This document shows positions 34,199 through 42,259 of a stretch of DNA of 64,000 bases, piece after piece (positions within the stretch are counted from its first letter, which is position 1; each line of letters begins with the position of its first letter). The stretch is taken from the NCBI GenBank assembly GCA_021802425.1, contig JAJZXJ010000010.1, forward strand, positions 1 to 64,000, read 5' to 3'. The notes under the pieces are model-generated. The model saw only the letters and a program-made list of their open reading frames with translations. It ran no database searches and was not told the origin of the DNA. A program made the translations under genes and the position numbers. Origin of the DNA: Acidulodesulfobacterium sp021802425 (lineage in GTDB: Bacteria; SZUA-79; Acidulodesulfobacterales; Acidulodesulfobacteraceae).

Positions 34199-35314
34199 TT
34201 ATATAACTTTGCCCAAGGCTTTAATTAATCTAATATTTTCCCTGTGAGTACCGATAGTTATTCTGACCATATCGTCATATCCAAACCTATCCATAGGCCT
34301 TATGATAATGCCCATATTTAAAAGTTTTCCGTATATGTCGGCCGCTTTCCGTCCTTTTAGTTTTACCAGTATAAAATTAGCGCCCGTCAAGACAAATTCT
34401 ATACTTAATCTCTTAAAAGCCGCATAAAGATAATTTTTTTCAACCTCATTGGTTTCAACCACCTTTTTAACATATTCCTTATCCCTTAATGCGGCCAGCG
34501 CACCGGCTAAGGACAGGGAATTTACATTAAACGGCTCCCTTACCCTGTCCATTAGAGATATTAAATCCTTATGCCCAATTCCGTATCCCACTCTAAGTCC
34601 TGCTAACCCGTACACCTTTGAAAAAGTCCTTAAAACAAGCACATTTGGAAAATCTGCAATATCCGTTTCATCTATCAGCGATTTTCCCATGTACTCTATG
34701 TAAGCCTCGTCGATTATAACCAGAATGTTATCCTTGACCTTTTTAACGAAACCTTTAATCTTATCGTTCGAAAAGAATGTTCCAGTCGGATTGTTCGGAT
34801 TAGAAATAAAAATAACTTTGGTTTTATCGCCTATTAATTTATACATATCGTCCAAATCCAAGGAATAATCCTTAAGCCTGCTTATTTTTAACTTTAAACC
34901 TAATTGTTCTCCTGCAAGGTAATATGCGACAAACGAAGGAAACGGGGCAATCAGGTTTTCGTTCCTGTTGCAAAATGTCCTGACGGCTATATCTATTAAC
35001 TCGTTAGAGCCGTTTCCCAGAATAAAATTTTCCGGTTTTAACTTATCCGATTTAATACCGGCCGCCTTAAAAAAATGAACCAGTTCCTCTTTCAAGTAAA
35101 AACCGGAGCCGTCAGGATATCTGTTTAAATTTTTAAGACAGGATTTAATGGATTTGAGCGCTCCTTGAGAAGGGCATGACGGATTTTCATTCGAGGCTAA
35201 TTTTACTATATTCTTAATACCCTTTTCCCTTTCCACCTCTTCTATGGGTTTTCCGGGAATATACGGGTTTATTTTATAGATATAATCTGGGGCCTTTACA
35301 TTAAAAGATTTCAT
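34199..35314 (-). CDS. hisC: Histidinol-phosphate / aromatic aminotransferase
   Basis: A class I/II PLP-dependent aminotransferase of the HisC group. Key blocks: LASNENPSCPSQGAL near 40, ISNPNNPTGTFF near 175, DEAYIEYMG, the PLP lysine in RTFSKVYGLAGLRVGYG near 230 and the C-terminal phosphate-contact Arg in VRITIGT. Length is 371. It is not next to other his genes; it sits between metV and DAHP synthase among aromatic amino acid genes, so it may also, or mainly, transaminate phenylpyruvate and 4-hydroxyphenylpyruvate, as known for some HisC enzymes. Confidence 0.9.
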   Translation of the reverse strand: MKSFNVKAPDYIYKINPYIPGKPIEEVEREKGIKNIVKLASNENPSCPSQGALKSIKSCLKNLNRYPDGSGFYLKEELVHFFKAAGIKSDKLKPENFILGNGSNELIDIAVRTFCNRNENLIAPFPSFVAYYLAGEQLGLKLKISRLKDYSLDLDDMYKLIGDKTKVIFISNPNNPTGTFFSNDKIKGFVKKVKDNILVIIDEAYIEYMGKSLIDETDIADFPNVLVLRTFSKVYGLAGLRVGYGIGHKDLISLMDRVREPFNVNSLSLAGALAALRDKEYVKKVVETNEVEKNYLYAAFKRLSIEFVLTGANFILVKLKGRKAADIYGKLLNMGIIIRPMDRFGYDDMVRITIGTHRENIRLIKALGKVI

Positions 35315-35342
35315 ATATAATTTACCTTGTTTTTTATACCGC

Positions 35343-35999
35343 TTACTTATGCGAACCCGTAAATTTTACAGAAGCCGCAGGTTTTTTAACGGAATAGTCT
35401 TTTGGCTTAGCTATCTTCTTTATGTCTGCGGTAGTATTTTGAATAACAGCCCTTTCGTAAATCTTAACCCATGCGCAATCCAAATTTTCATCAACCTCGC
35501 ATTTATAATTTTTCATCCCGCCGCAGGGACCGTTCAGAAGCCCTTTTGGGCACAATGTTACGGGGCAAATTCCTCCTGTTTCGTTTAAAACGCATTTCCC
35601 GCACAAAGAACACATCTCCTTCAAAGAAGAGAGGTTTTCGATATTGCCCAAAAACATCGTATCGACGCCGGAGATTACCATTTTTGAATCGTCAAGCGCG
35701 TTAACCGCCGATTGCACGCCGCTTCCGCAGGATAGAACCAATATAGAGTCAGACTTGGCAACAAATTCTTTATTATCCCTGACCGCTTTTCTAACCTTTT
35801 GGAGGTGGCACATTGCATCTATCACATAGGTTCCGTTTACGGAGATATTTTTATCCTCCAGAATCCCCTTCATTGCCGCAACTTCTTTCGGCCCTCCCGT
35901 CCTCGAGGTATCGGAGCATATCCCGCATCCAAATATAAAAACGGAACCGCGGATTTTTTTAATTATATCTTCTAACTCCTTTTGTTTGGTAACTATCAT
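35343..35999 (-). CDS. metV: MetV-type methylene-THF reductase C-terminal (zinc-finger) protein
   Basis: This 218-residue protein matches the MTHFR C-terminal domain family (MetV), which partners MetF in acetogens and related anaerobes. A Rossmann-like N-terminal half (GCGICSDTSRTGGPKEV near 24-40) is followed by a cysteine-rich section: CSLCGKC, GGICPVTLCPKG and GPCGG, then CEVD-CAW near 165-175. The cysteines probably bind Fe-S or zinc. A Lys/Ser-rich tail ends the protein. It overlaps folD by 4 bp. metF lies about 4 kb upstream in the same transcriptional direction, separated by the por genes. Confidence 0.85.
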   Translation of the reverse strand: MIVTKQKELEDIIKKIRGSVFIFGCGICSDTSRTGGPKEVAAMKGILEDKNISVNGTYVIDAMCHLQKVRKAVRDNKEFVAKSDSILVLSCGSGVQSAVNALDDSKMVISGVDTMFLGNIENLSSLKEMCSLCGKCVLNETGGICPVTLCPKGLLNGPCGGMKNYKCEVDENLDCAWVKIYERAVIQNTTADIKKIAKPKDYSVKKPAASVKFTGSHK

Positions 36000-36904
36000 A
36001 TAGTCTCGTCTATCTTATTAGATAACATTGCCGCCTTGACGGTGTTTTCCATTAAAACCGAAACGGTCACGGGTCCAACGCCGCCGGGGACAGGGGTTAT
36101 TTTGGAAACCTTTCCTATAACCTTTTCAAAATTTACATCTCCGCAAATATGCCCATCAAGCCTTGAAATGCCGACATCGATTACAACCGCATCGCCTTTT
36201 AAATAACTGTCGTCGATAAGATTTGCCTTGCCTGCGGCTGAAATTAAAATATCTGCCCCCTTTGTAAAACATTTAATATCTTTTGTAAAAATATTGAGCG
36301 AGACGACGGTGGCAAGCCTGTTCATAAGCATTATGGCAAGAGGCTTCCCTACGATATTGCTTTGGCCTATTATGACGCAATTTTTCCCTTTAACCGAAAT
36401 ATCGTAATAATCGAGCATTTTAATAATTCCATACGGGGTACAGGGGTAAAAAGGCGAATTGTCCGTAAAAATCTTTCCTACATTTAAAGGGTGGAAGCCG
36501 TCAACATCCTTATTGGGGCAGATTGCATCCATAACGGCTTTTTCATTTATATGAAGCGGCAGGGGAAGCTGGACTAAAATTCCGTGGACTAAAGAGTCGT
36601 TATTTAATTCCTCTATCTTGTTCAAAAGCTCTTTTTCGGTTAAGCCTTCCCCATAAATAAATTTTTGGGATAGTATCCCGCACCTTTTTGCGGCGCGTTC
36701 TTTATTCCTGACATATATAACGGAAGCCTTATTTTCTCCAACCAAAATGACGGCGATTAACGGCACTATTCCCGCTTTTTTTAACCCGCCGACTTTAAGC
36801 GCTACGGAAGATTCTAATTCTCCGGCTATTAACCTGCCATCGATAATCTTTTCTTTAAATTTATCATAACAACTATTATTATTTATGTAATTATTTGATG
36901 TCAT
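35996..36904 (-). CDS. folD: Methylene-THF dehydrogenase / methenyl-THF cyclohydrolase
   Basis: A bifunctional cytosolic enzyme linking methylene-, methenyl- and formyl-THF in C1 metabolism. The catalytic lysine region is SVIYVRNKERAAKRCGI near 62-78, with HGILVQLPLP near 108 and the nucleotide-binding VIGQSNIVGKPLA near 170. PVPGGVGPVTVSVLMENTVKAA ends the protein. Length 302 is typical. It overlaps metV by 4 bp and follows porB by 14 bp, consistent with one transcript that couples pyruvate/acetyl-CoA metabolism to the folate methyl branch. Confidence 0.95.
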   Translation of the reverse strand: MTSNNYINNNSCYDKFKEKIIDGRLIAGELESSVALKVGGLKKAGIVPLIAVILVGENKASVIYVRNKERAAKRCGILSQKFIYGEGLTEKELLNKIEELNNDSLVHGILVQLPLPLHINEKAVMDAICPNKDVDGFHPLNVGKIFTDNSPFYPCTPYGIIKMLDYYDISVKGKNCVIIGQSNIVGKPLAIMLMNRLATVVSLNIFTKDIKCFTKGADILISAAGKANLIDDSYLKGDAVVIDVGISRLDGHICGDVNFEKVIGKVSKITPVPGGVGPVTVSVLMENTVKAAMLSNKIDETI

Positions 36905-36918
36905 TAATTTAAATTTAA

Positions 36919-37815
36919 TTAAATTAAACCGTAGCGGGCAATATTTTCATCGGCTATCTTTTGTATCTTTTCTATTTCCGTTTTGCCGGCCTCATCCTTA
37001 AACAGATGTTTAAATCTTCCTTGAAGTTTAAGGTATTCCTCAACCGGAATCTTTTTACTTATCTTTTTGACGGAAATTATCCTGTCATATTCTGCTTCAA
37101 ATAAAGGATAAAGACCTGTCTGAACAGCGAGTTGGGCAATTTTAACGGAATATCTCGGTTCATATTTCCACCCGGGAACGCAGGGAACATCTATCTGTAA
37201 ATATTTAGCGCCTTTTATGGATTTGGCCTTTTTAACCTTTTTTTGAAGATCGATAGGATAGCCGGCAGAAGCAACGGCAACATAAGGAATTCTGTGGGCC
37301 ATGGCAATCTCCGGCATATATTTTTTAGGCCGTGAATTACCGAACGACTTTTTTCCCGAAGGGCTTGTGGTGGTGTAAGCGTCGAAAGGCGTAAGCCCGC
37401 TTCTTTGATAGCCGGTATTCATATATGCCCCGTTGTCATAGCAAATGTACAGGACATCGTGGTTTCTTTCGAACATGCCGCTAAGCGCCTGAAGCCCTAT
37501 ATCGGCCGTCCCCCCGTCTCCCCCCTGCGCTATTACCGTTATGTCGTCTTTTTTTCCCATAGCCTTGAGGGCGGCTTCAATGCCGGATGCTACCGCGGCA
37601 GAATTTTCGAAAAGAGAATGAATCCACGGAATTCTCCATGAGGACTCGGGATAGCGGGTTGAAAACACCTCAAGGCATCCGGTTGCAGCGGTTGCTATGG
37701 TATTTTTGCCGAGAACTTCGAGTATCAGCTTAACAGCCATAGATTGAGCGCAGCCGGAGCATCCCGTATGCCCCATCGTAAAAAGCTCGGTATGTGTTTC
37801 CTCTTTAGTTAGCAT
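36919..37815 (-). CDS. porB: Pyruvate:ferredoxin oxidoreductase, beta subunit
   Basis: The TPP-binding beta subunit of the four-subunit POR. It carries cluster-ligand cysteines in GHTGCSGC (C19, C22), TGCLE (C47) and VPCVPG (about C211). The TPP motif GGDGGTADIGLQALSG near 98 and CYDNGAYMNTGYQRSG near 124 match pyruvate-specific members closely; other 2-oxoacid substrates are less likely. Length is 298. It is the last of the por set (porC-porD-porA-porB) and lies 95 bp after porA. Confidence 0.92.
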   Translation of the reverse strand: MLTKEETHTELFTMGHTGCSGCAQSMAVKLILEVLGKNTIATAATGCLEVFSTRYPESSWRIPWIHSLFENSAAVASGIEAALKAMGKKDDITVIAQGGDGGTADIGLQALSGMFERNHDVLYICYDNGAYMNTGYQRSGLTPFDAYTTTSPSGKKSFGNSRPKKYMPEIAMAHRIPYVAVASAGYPIDLQKKVKKAKSIKGAKYLQIDVPCVPGWKYEPRYSVKIAQLAVQTGLYPLFEAEYDRIISVKKISKKIPVEEYLKLQGRFKHLFKDEAGKTEIEKIQKIADENIARYGLI

Positions 37816-37910
37816 AATTTATTTTCCTATTTTTATTTTATTTTTTTGTTTATTTTAACTCTAACGGATTCCATGGCAAGCGGCAATCCATTTAAAAACC
37901 GTCCTTTAGC

Positions 37911-39083
37911 CTAAAGATATTGCTGTGTTAAGCCGATAAATTCCCCATCGACATTTTCTTCCTTTTCCGCCCTCAAAACCAAATCGTGTATATTTTTAGG
38001 CGTTATATCCCTGCCGCCAAGCCCGATTGTATATCCATTAACACTGATAGAGGTCATTTTATGCTTATAAAGAACATCCCTTATTTCCATAGAAAGAATC
38101 CCGCCCTTGCCAAGCGATATTGCCTTTTCTATCACTATAACATTCTGCGCATTTTGAAGAGCATCGGCAATCTCGTCTTCAGGAAAAGGTCTAAAGGAAC
38201 GAACCTTTAAAACGCCAATCTTTTTTCCCGATTCTCTTAATTCGTCGACAACGTCTTTTATGGTTCCAAGCACGGAACCCATTGCGACAATAACTATTTT
38301 TGCGTCATCCATTTTATAGGCGTCTATCAAGGCGCCTTGAAATTTGCCGAACATTTCCTTATATTCCTGTGCTGCCTGTATTATATAGCGTTTGGAATTA
38401 TTGACGGCGTTCGAAAGATTATACCTCGATTCCATATAAACGGAAGGTTCGCCCAGCGTTCCAAAGGAATAAGGATTATCTACATCGAGCTTATATTCCA
38501 TATTTAAGGGCGGCAAATACTCCCTGACCTTTTCGATACTGTCTATCGTCTCTACAACCTCGAATGTATGCGTTAAAACAAAACCATCGACATTGACCGT
38601 GACCGGAAGCATAACATCAGGATTTTCGGCAATTTTAAACGCTTGAATGTGCATATCGTACGCCTCCTGATTATTTTCCGCAATGAGCGTAATTGCGCCC
38701 GTATCTCTGATCGCCATTGCGTCCTGCATATCGTTCCAAATGTTTATCGGCGCGGAAACGGCCCTGTTTGCGATAGTCAAAACAACGGGAAGCCTCATGC
38801 CCGCGATGTTGTATATCACCTCTTCCATATATAAAAGTCCCTGGGAAGCCGTTGCGGTATAAGTTCTAACCCCGCAAGCGCTGGCGCCTAAAACCACGGA
38901 AGCCGCCGAGTGTTCGCTTTCAACCATAATAAATTCCGCTTTTAAATCACCGTCGGCAACCATTTGAGAAAGATGTTCCACAATATGGGTTTGCGGGGTA
39001 ATCGGATAAGCAGAAATAACATGGGGCTCGGCCATCCTCACCCCGTCCGAAATAGCCATCGATCCTTCAAGAACCTTTTTCAT
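37911..39083 (-). CDS. porA: Pyruvate:ferredoxin oxidoreductase, alpha subunit
   Basis: The catalytic-core alpha subunit. The N-terminal block SAYPITPQTHIVEHLSQMV near 24-42 and VESEHSAASVVLGASACGVRTYTATASQGLLYM near 53-86 are hallmarks of PorA. The C-terminal domain contains VGVLKVRSFRPFP-like residues (KIGVLKVRSFRPFPEDEI near 290). Length 390 is standard. POR can oxidise pyruvate to acetyl-CoA and CO2 or run in reverse as pyruvate synthase with reduced ferredoxin; the linked MetF, MetV and FolD favour a role in the acetyl-CoA pathway. Confidence 0.93.
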   Translation of the reverse strand: MKKVLEGSMAISDGVRMAEPHVISAYPITPQTHIVEHLSQMVADGDLKAEFIMVESEHSAASVVLGASACGVRTYTATASQGLLYMEEVIYNIAGMRLPVVLTIANRAVSAPINIWNDMQDAMAIRDTGAITLIAENNQEAYDMHIQAFKIAENPDVMLPVTVNVDGFVLTHTFEVVETIDSIEKVREYLPPLNMEYKLDVDNPYSFGTLGEPSVYMESRYNLSNAVNNSKRYIIQAAQEYKEMFGKFQGALIDAYKMDDAKIVIVAMGSVLGTIKDVVDELRESGKKIGVLKVRSFRPFPEDEIADALQNAQNVIVIEKAISLGKGGILSMEIRDVLYKHKMTSISVNGYTIGLGGRDITPKNIHDLVLRAEKEENVDGEFIGLTQQYL

Positions 39084-39152
39084 AATATATTCACCGGATT
39101 AAAAATTTATTTAAATGAATATTAATATCAATCTGATGCTAATCACGATTGA

Positions 39153-39416
39153 TTATTTTTCTACCAGAACCATATCTATATCGTCAACGGGGCATTCTTC
39201 GGCGCATATGCCGCATCCCTTGCAGTAATCTGCATCATAATCGTATATTTTTGTTTTCTTGTCGCCATAGACAACCCCTTCGGGACAAAAATAAATACAA
39301 AGATTGCATCCCGTGCATTTTTCCTGTTTAAACACAGGATTTTCATTTGCAAAAGACCCTGTTTTGTTCGAAAGAGCCGCTCCCGGAAGGGCGATAATTC
39401 CAATCTTAAAATCCAC
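39153..39416 (-). CDS. porD: Pyruvate:ferredoxin oxidoreductase, delta subunit (2x[4Fe-4S])
   Basis: An 87-residue electron-transfer subunit with two complete 4Fe-4S motifs: C34, C37, C40, C44 and C65, C68, C71, C75. It passes electrons from the TPP site to external ferredoxin. Its start overlaps the end of porC by 11 bp. The short N-terminal extension (GIIALPGAALSNKTGSF) is typical for PorD. Confidence 0.92.
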   Translation of the reverse strand: MDFKIGIIALPGAALSNKTGSFANENPVFKQEKCTGCNLCIYFCPEGVVYGDKKTKIYDYDADYCKGCGICAEECPVDDIDMVLVEK

Positions 39417-39975
39417 TCCTGTCTCCTTTTATGTAATTATAAGCAACTTGAGCGGCTTCGGCATTGGGCTTGCCTAATTTTGAACCGAACCTGTTTTCTA
39501 TTTCTTTTTTAATCGATTCTATGCTGACATCTCCGCTTATTGCAGAAAAAGCGCCAAGTAAAGTCGTATTGGCAATCGGTTTATTTAAAATCTTAAGGGC
39601 AATTTTTAATGCGGGAAATAAGACAACATTTTCTTCGCTAACTCCGCCAAGTTCATTAATAACATCTTTTATACCGGCTTCCGAATTTATTAACATTTTT
39701 CCGTCTTCCCTGAGCCCCTTATAAACGGGAACAGACTTAAGGAGGGTTATATCTTGAACAATGACATAATTTGGATCGTATATTTGATGCCTTGTCCTGA
39801 TCGGCTTATCGGAAAATCTTGCGAAAGCCTGAACCGGGGCGCCAGTCCTTTCCGACCCGAAGGACGGAAATGCCTGACAATAATTTCCGTCGTCAAAGAA
39901 ACTTAAGGCAAGAATAGATGCCATAGTCACAGACCCCTGACCGCCCCTTCCGTGTATCCTGATTTCTTTCATCAT
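39406..39975 (-). CDS. porC: Pyruvate:ferredoxin oxidoreductase, gamma subunit
   Basis: The gamma subunit, which contacts CoA and the alpha subunit in related enzymes. The family opening EIRIHGRGGQGSVTMASILA (residues 4-23) and FPSFGSERTGAPVQAFARFSDKPIR near 40-64 are clear. Two adjacent Met codons make M1 or M2 possible. Length is 189. It is the first gene of the por operon; a 34-bp perfect palindrome lies 17 bp upstream of the start, in the interval to metF. Confidence 0.92.
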   Translation of the reverse strand: MMKEIRIHGRGGQGSVTMASILALSFFDDGNYCQAFPSFGSERTGAPVQAFARFSDKPIRTRHQIYDPNYVIVQDITLLKSVPVYKGLREDGKMLINSEAGIKDVINELGGVSEENVVLFPALKIALKILNKPIANTTLLGAFSAISGDVSIESIKKEIENRFGSKLGKPNAEAAQVAYNYIKGDRSGF

Positions 39976-39991
39976 AAAATTTTTCCTTTAG

Positions 39992-40025
39992 TAAGTAGGG
40001 ACAGGCTTAAGCCTGTCCCTACTTA
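39992..40025. repeat. 34-bp perfect palindrome (REP-like), copy 1
   Basis: TAAGTAGGGACAGGCTT (39992-40008) is followed directly by its exact reverse complement (40009-40025). The sequence core GGGACAGGCTTAAG recurs at 40117-40140. No T-run on either side, so it is not a simple terminator. It lies just upstream of porC. Confidence 0.85.
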
Positions 40026-40113
40026 TTCGAATATATGAAATGAATTAAAGATTTTTATATCGGCGTTTTAAAAATTATACACTTTTTAAAGCCCGAATGT
40101 CAAGAGTTTTCCT

Positions 40114-41040
40114 TTAGGGGACAGGCTTAAGTCTGTCCCCGCTTTTTTTGTCGAATTCGTCCAGAAAATAAGGAATTTTATCTTCTATGCCATAAGCCAT
40201 TATGTGGATGCCGTGTACTAACGGCTTTAATTCCCTTGCAATCCTTGCGGCAATTTCAACCCCTTTTTTTACCGGATTAACGGCATTATCAAGCTCGCCT
40301 ATAAGCATTTCCGGTATATAAATCCCCGGAATAGCCTGATTCATAAAACGGGCAGTCTTTCCTGATTTTAATATATAGATTCCGGCAATAATTTTTATAT
40401 CTTTATAATTTTTATAAAAATCGTAAAATTTATTAAACTTTTCAACGGAAAATACCGCCTGCGTTTGGAAAAAATCGCATCCGGCGGTAATTTTTTTTTC
40501 AAATTTTATAAGCTGGGGCTCAAGCGGAACGGATTCGGGATTTACAGCCGCCCCTATATAAAAATCCGTAGAATCGTTAAGTTTGTTTCCGTTCATATCG
40601 GCTCCGGCATTCAATCCTTTTACTATTTCGATTAAATTAACCGAATCTATATCGTAAACCGCCTTTGCATGCTTGTGGTCGCCGAAAGATATGTGGTCTC
40701 CCGTAAGAGCTAAAACATTTTTTACTTGAAAAGCGGCGGCGCCGAGCAAGTCTGATTCCAGAGCCATGCGGTTTCTATCTCTGCAGGTCTGTTGAAAAAT
40801 AGGTTCTCCTCCCGCCTGCTTTATGTAAATCGAACCAGCAAGGGAGGACATTTTCATATTTGCGCCCTGATTGTCCGTAATGTTAAAGGCTGTTATACGA
40901 TTTTTTAAAAGCTCGTATATGCTTTTCATTTTGGAAAGGTCTGTCCCCCTTTCAGGGGATATTTCGGATGTATAGACAAACGCGCCTGCGTTTAAACTTT
41001 CTTTTAATTTATTGCCTGATTTAAAATTCGTTAACATCAT
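40114..41040 (-). CDS. metF: 5,10-methylenetetrahydrofolate reductase
   Basis: MetF reduces methylene-THF to methyl-THF, for methionine synthesis and the methyl branch of the acetyl-CoA pathway. Family blocks: SEISPERGTDLSKM near 25, FNITDNQGANMKMSSLA near 53, LESDLLGAAAFQVKNVLALTGDH near 93, FFQTQAVFSVEKFNKF near 187 and IAGIYILKSGKTARFMN near 217. It lacks the C-terminal MetV domain, which is a separate gene here. The final residues GDRLKPVP and the position of the stop codon coincide with a REP-like palindrome (40117-40140), suggesting the natural C-terminus was replaced by repeat sequence. Length is 308. Confidence 0.92.
   Translation of the reverse strand: MMLTNFKSGNKLKESLNAGAFVYTSEISPERGTDLSKMKSIYELLKNRITAFNITDNQGANMKMSSLAGSIYIKQAGGEPIFQQTCRDRNRMALESDLLGAAAFQVKNVLALTGDHISFGDHKHAKAVYDIDSVNLIEIVKGLNAGADMNGNKLNDSTDFYIGAAVNPESVPLEPQLIKFEKKITAGCDFFQTQAVFSVEKFNKFYDFYKNYKDIKIIAGIYILKSGKTARFMNQAIPGIYIPEMLIGELDNAVNPVKKGVEIAARIARELKPLVHGIHIMAYGIEDKIPYFLDEFDKKSGDRLKPVP
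40117..40140. repeat. REP-like palindrome, copy 2, inside the 3' end of metF
   Basis: GGGGACAGGCTT (40117-40128) is followed by AAGTCTGTCCCC (40129-40140), a 24-bp inverted repeat with one G-T mismatch pair. It shares the core GGGACAGGCTTAAG with the palindrome at 39992-40025. It encodes the last residues of MetF. Confidence 0.8.
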
Positions 41041-41064
41041 GAAATATTTTCCATAGCGGTGCGG

Positions 41065-42156
41065 TTAAATATTGTTTGCGGCGGCTTCATAAGAACCGAG
41101 TATTTTTATAAATATCGTGTATTCTTCTATCCCTTTTAATGCTTTTTTAAGCCTTTCGTCTGATTCATGAGAACTTACATCTATAAAAAACAGATAATCC
41201 CAGTTAAATTTCTTAGACGGCCTTGACTCTATTTTGGTTATGTTAATGTTATTTTCATAAAACGGTTTTAAAATTTTGAACAGCGCCCCGACTGAATTTT
41301 TAATGGAAAATAAAATAGATGTCTTATCATTGCCTGTTTTTGAAGTCTTTTCCCCGTTTGAAATAATTAAAAATCTCGTAAAATTATTGCTGTAATCCTC
41401 GATATGGGGGAGCAGTATATTTAACCCGTAAATCCGCCCCGCTAATTCGGATGCTATTGCGGCGGCGCCGGCTTCTTTAGATGCCATAATGCAGGCATCT
41501 GCCGTTGAAAAAGCGTCTATAAGTTCCGCATCTTTAAAATTTTCTTCCAAAAAATTTCTGCATTGGCCGAAAGCCTGCGGATGAGAATAAATCTTATGAA
41601 TATTTTTAATGCCGCTTTCCTTTGAAAAAAGGAAATGGCTGACGGGAATTATCTCTTCCCCTATTATTGTAACATCGGAATTTACAAACATATCGAATGT
41701 AGCGTTTACCATGCCCTCGATGGTATTTTCTACAGGAACGACGCCGTAATTCGAAAGCCCCTTGGAGACCGAATCAAAGACCTCGCTGATAGTTTTAAGC
41801 GGAATTAAAGTTCTTGACGAACCAAATCTTTTTATGGCGGCAATATGGGTATAAGTTCCTTCCGGACCGAAATAACCGACCCTTATTTTTGATTCAAGGT
41901 CAATGCAGGCAGATATAATTTCCCTGAATATATTCTGCAAATGCTCGTCTTTTAACGGGCCTTTATTGTGTTTCTTTATATTTCTGAAGACCTCGCTTTC
42001 CCTGCCCGGATTATAATATGTTTCATTATTGGAAGACTTTATTTTCCCGACATTTAAAGCAACTTTGCCCCTTTTATTAAGAAGCAGGGTAAGCTCTTCG
42101 TCTATCTTGTCTATTTCTTTTCTTAAAGTTTGGAGTTCTTCTATGTTTTTATGCAT
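41065..42156 (-). CDS. pheA: Chorismate mutase / prephenate dehydratase
   Basis: A bifunctional P-protein for phenylalanine synthesis. An AroQ chorismate mutase helix bundle (1-85, starting LRKEIDKIDEELTLLLNKRGKVA) is followed by the dehydratase (about 90-275), with VGYFGPEGTYTHIAA, GVVPVENTIEGMVN and the TRF motif in NNFTRFLII. The C-terminal ACT domain (about 285-355) has the KIESRPS Phe-binding motif, so feedback inhibition by phenylalanine is expected. Length is 363. It is upstream of metF and reads in the same direction. Confidence 0.95.
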   Translation of the reverse strand: MHKNIEELQTLRKEIDKIDEELTLLLNKRGKVALNVGKIKSSNNETYYNPGRESEVFRNIKKHNKGPLKDEHLQNIFREIISACIDLESKIRVGYFGPEGTYTHIAAIKRFGSSRTLIPLKTISEVFDSVSKGLSNYGVVPVENTIEGMVNATFDMFVNSDVTIIGEEIIPVSHFLFSKESGIKNIHKIYSHPQAFGQCRNFLEENFKDAELIDAFSTADACIMASKEAGAAAIASELAGRIYGLNILLPHIEDYSNNFTRFLIISNGEKTSKTGNDKTSILFSIKNSVGALFKILKPFYENNINITKIESRPSKKFNWDYLFFIDVSSHESDERLKKALKGIEEYTIFIKILGSYEAAANNI

Positions 42157-42259
42157 TTAATTCTAAATCTCTTAACATTTAACATTTTTAAAAGTTAAAG
42201 TATTTTACATAATTTTCAAAAAAAAGGCAAAATAAAGATTGAAGAAACTTGCCATACTT

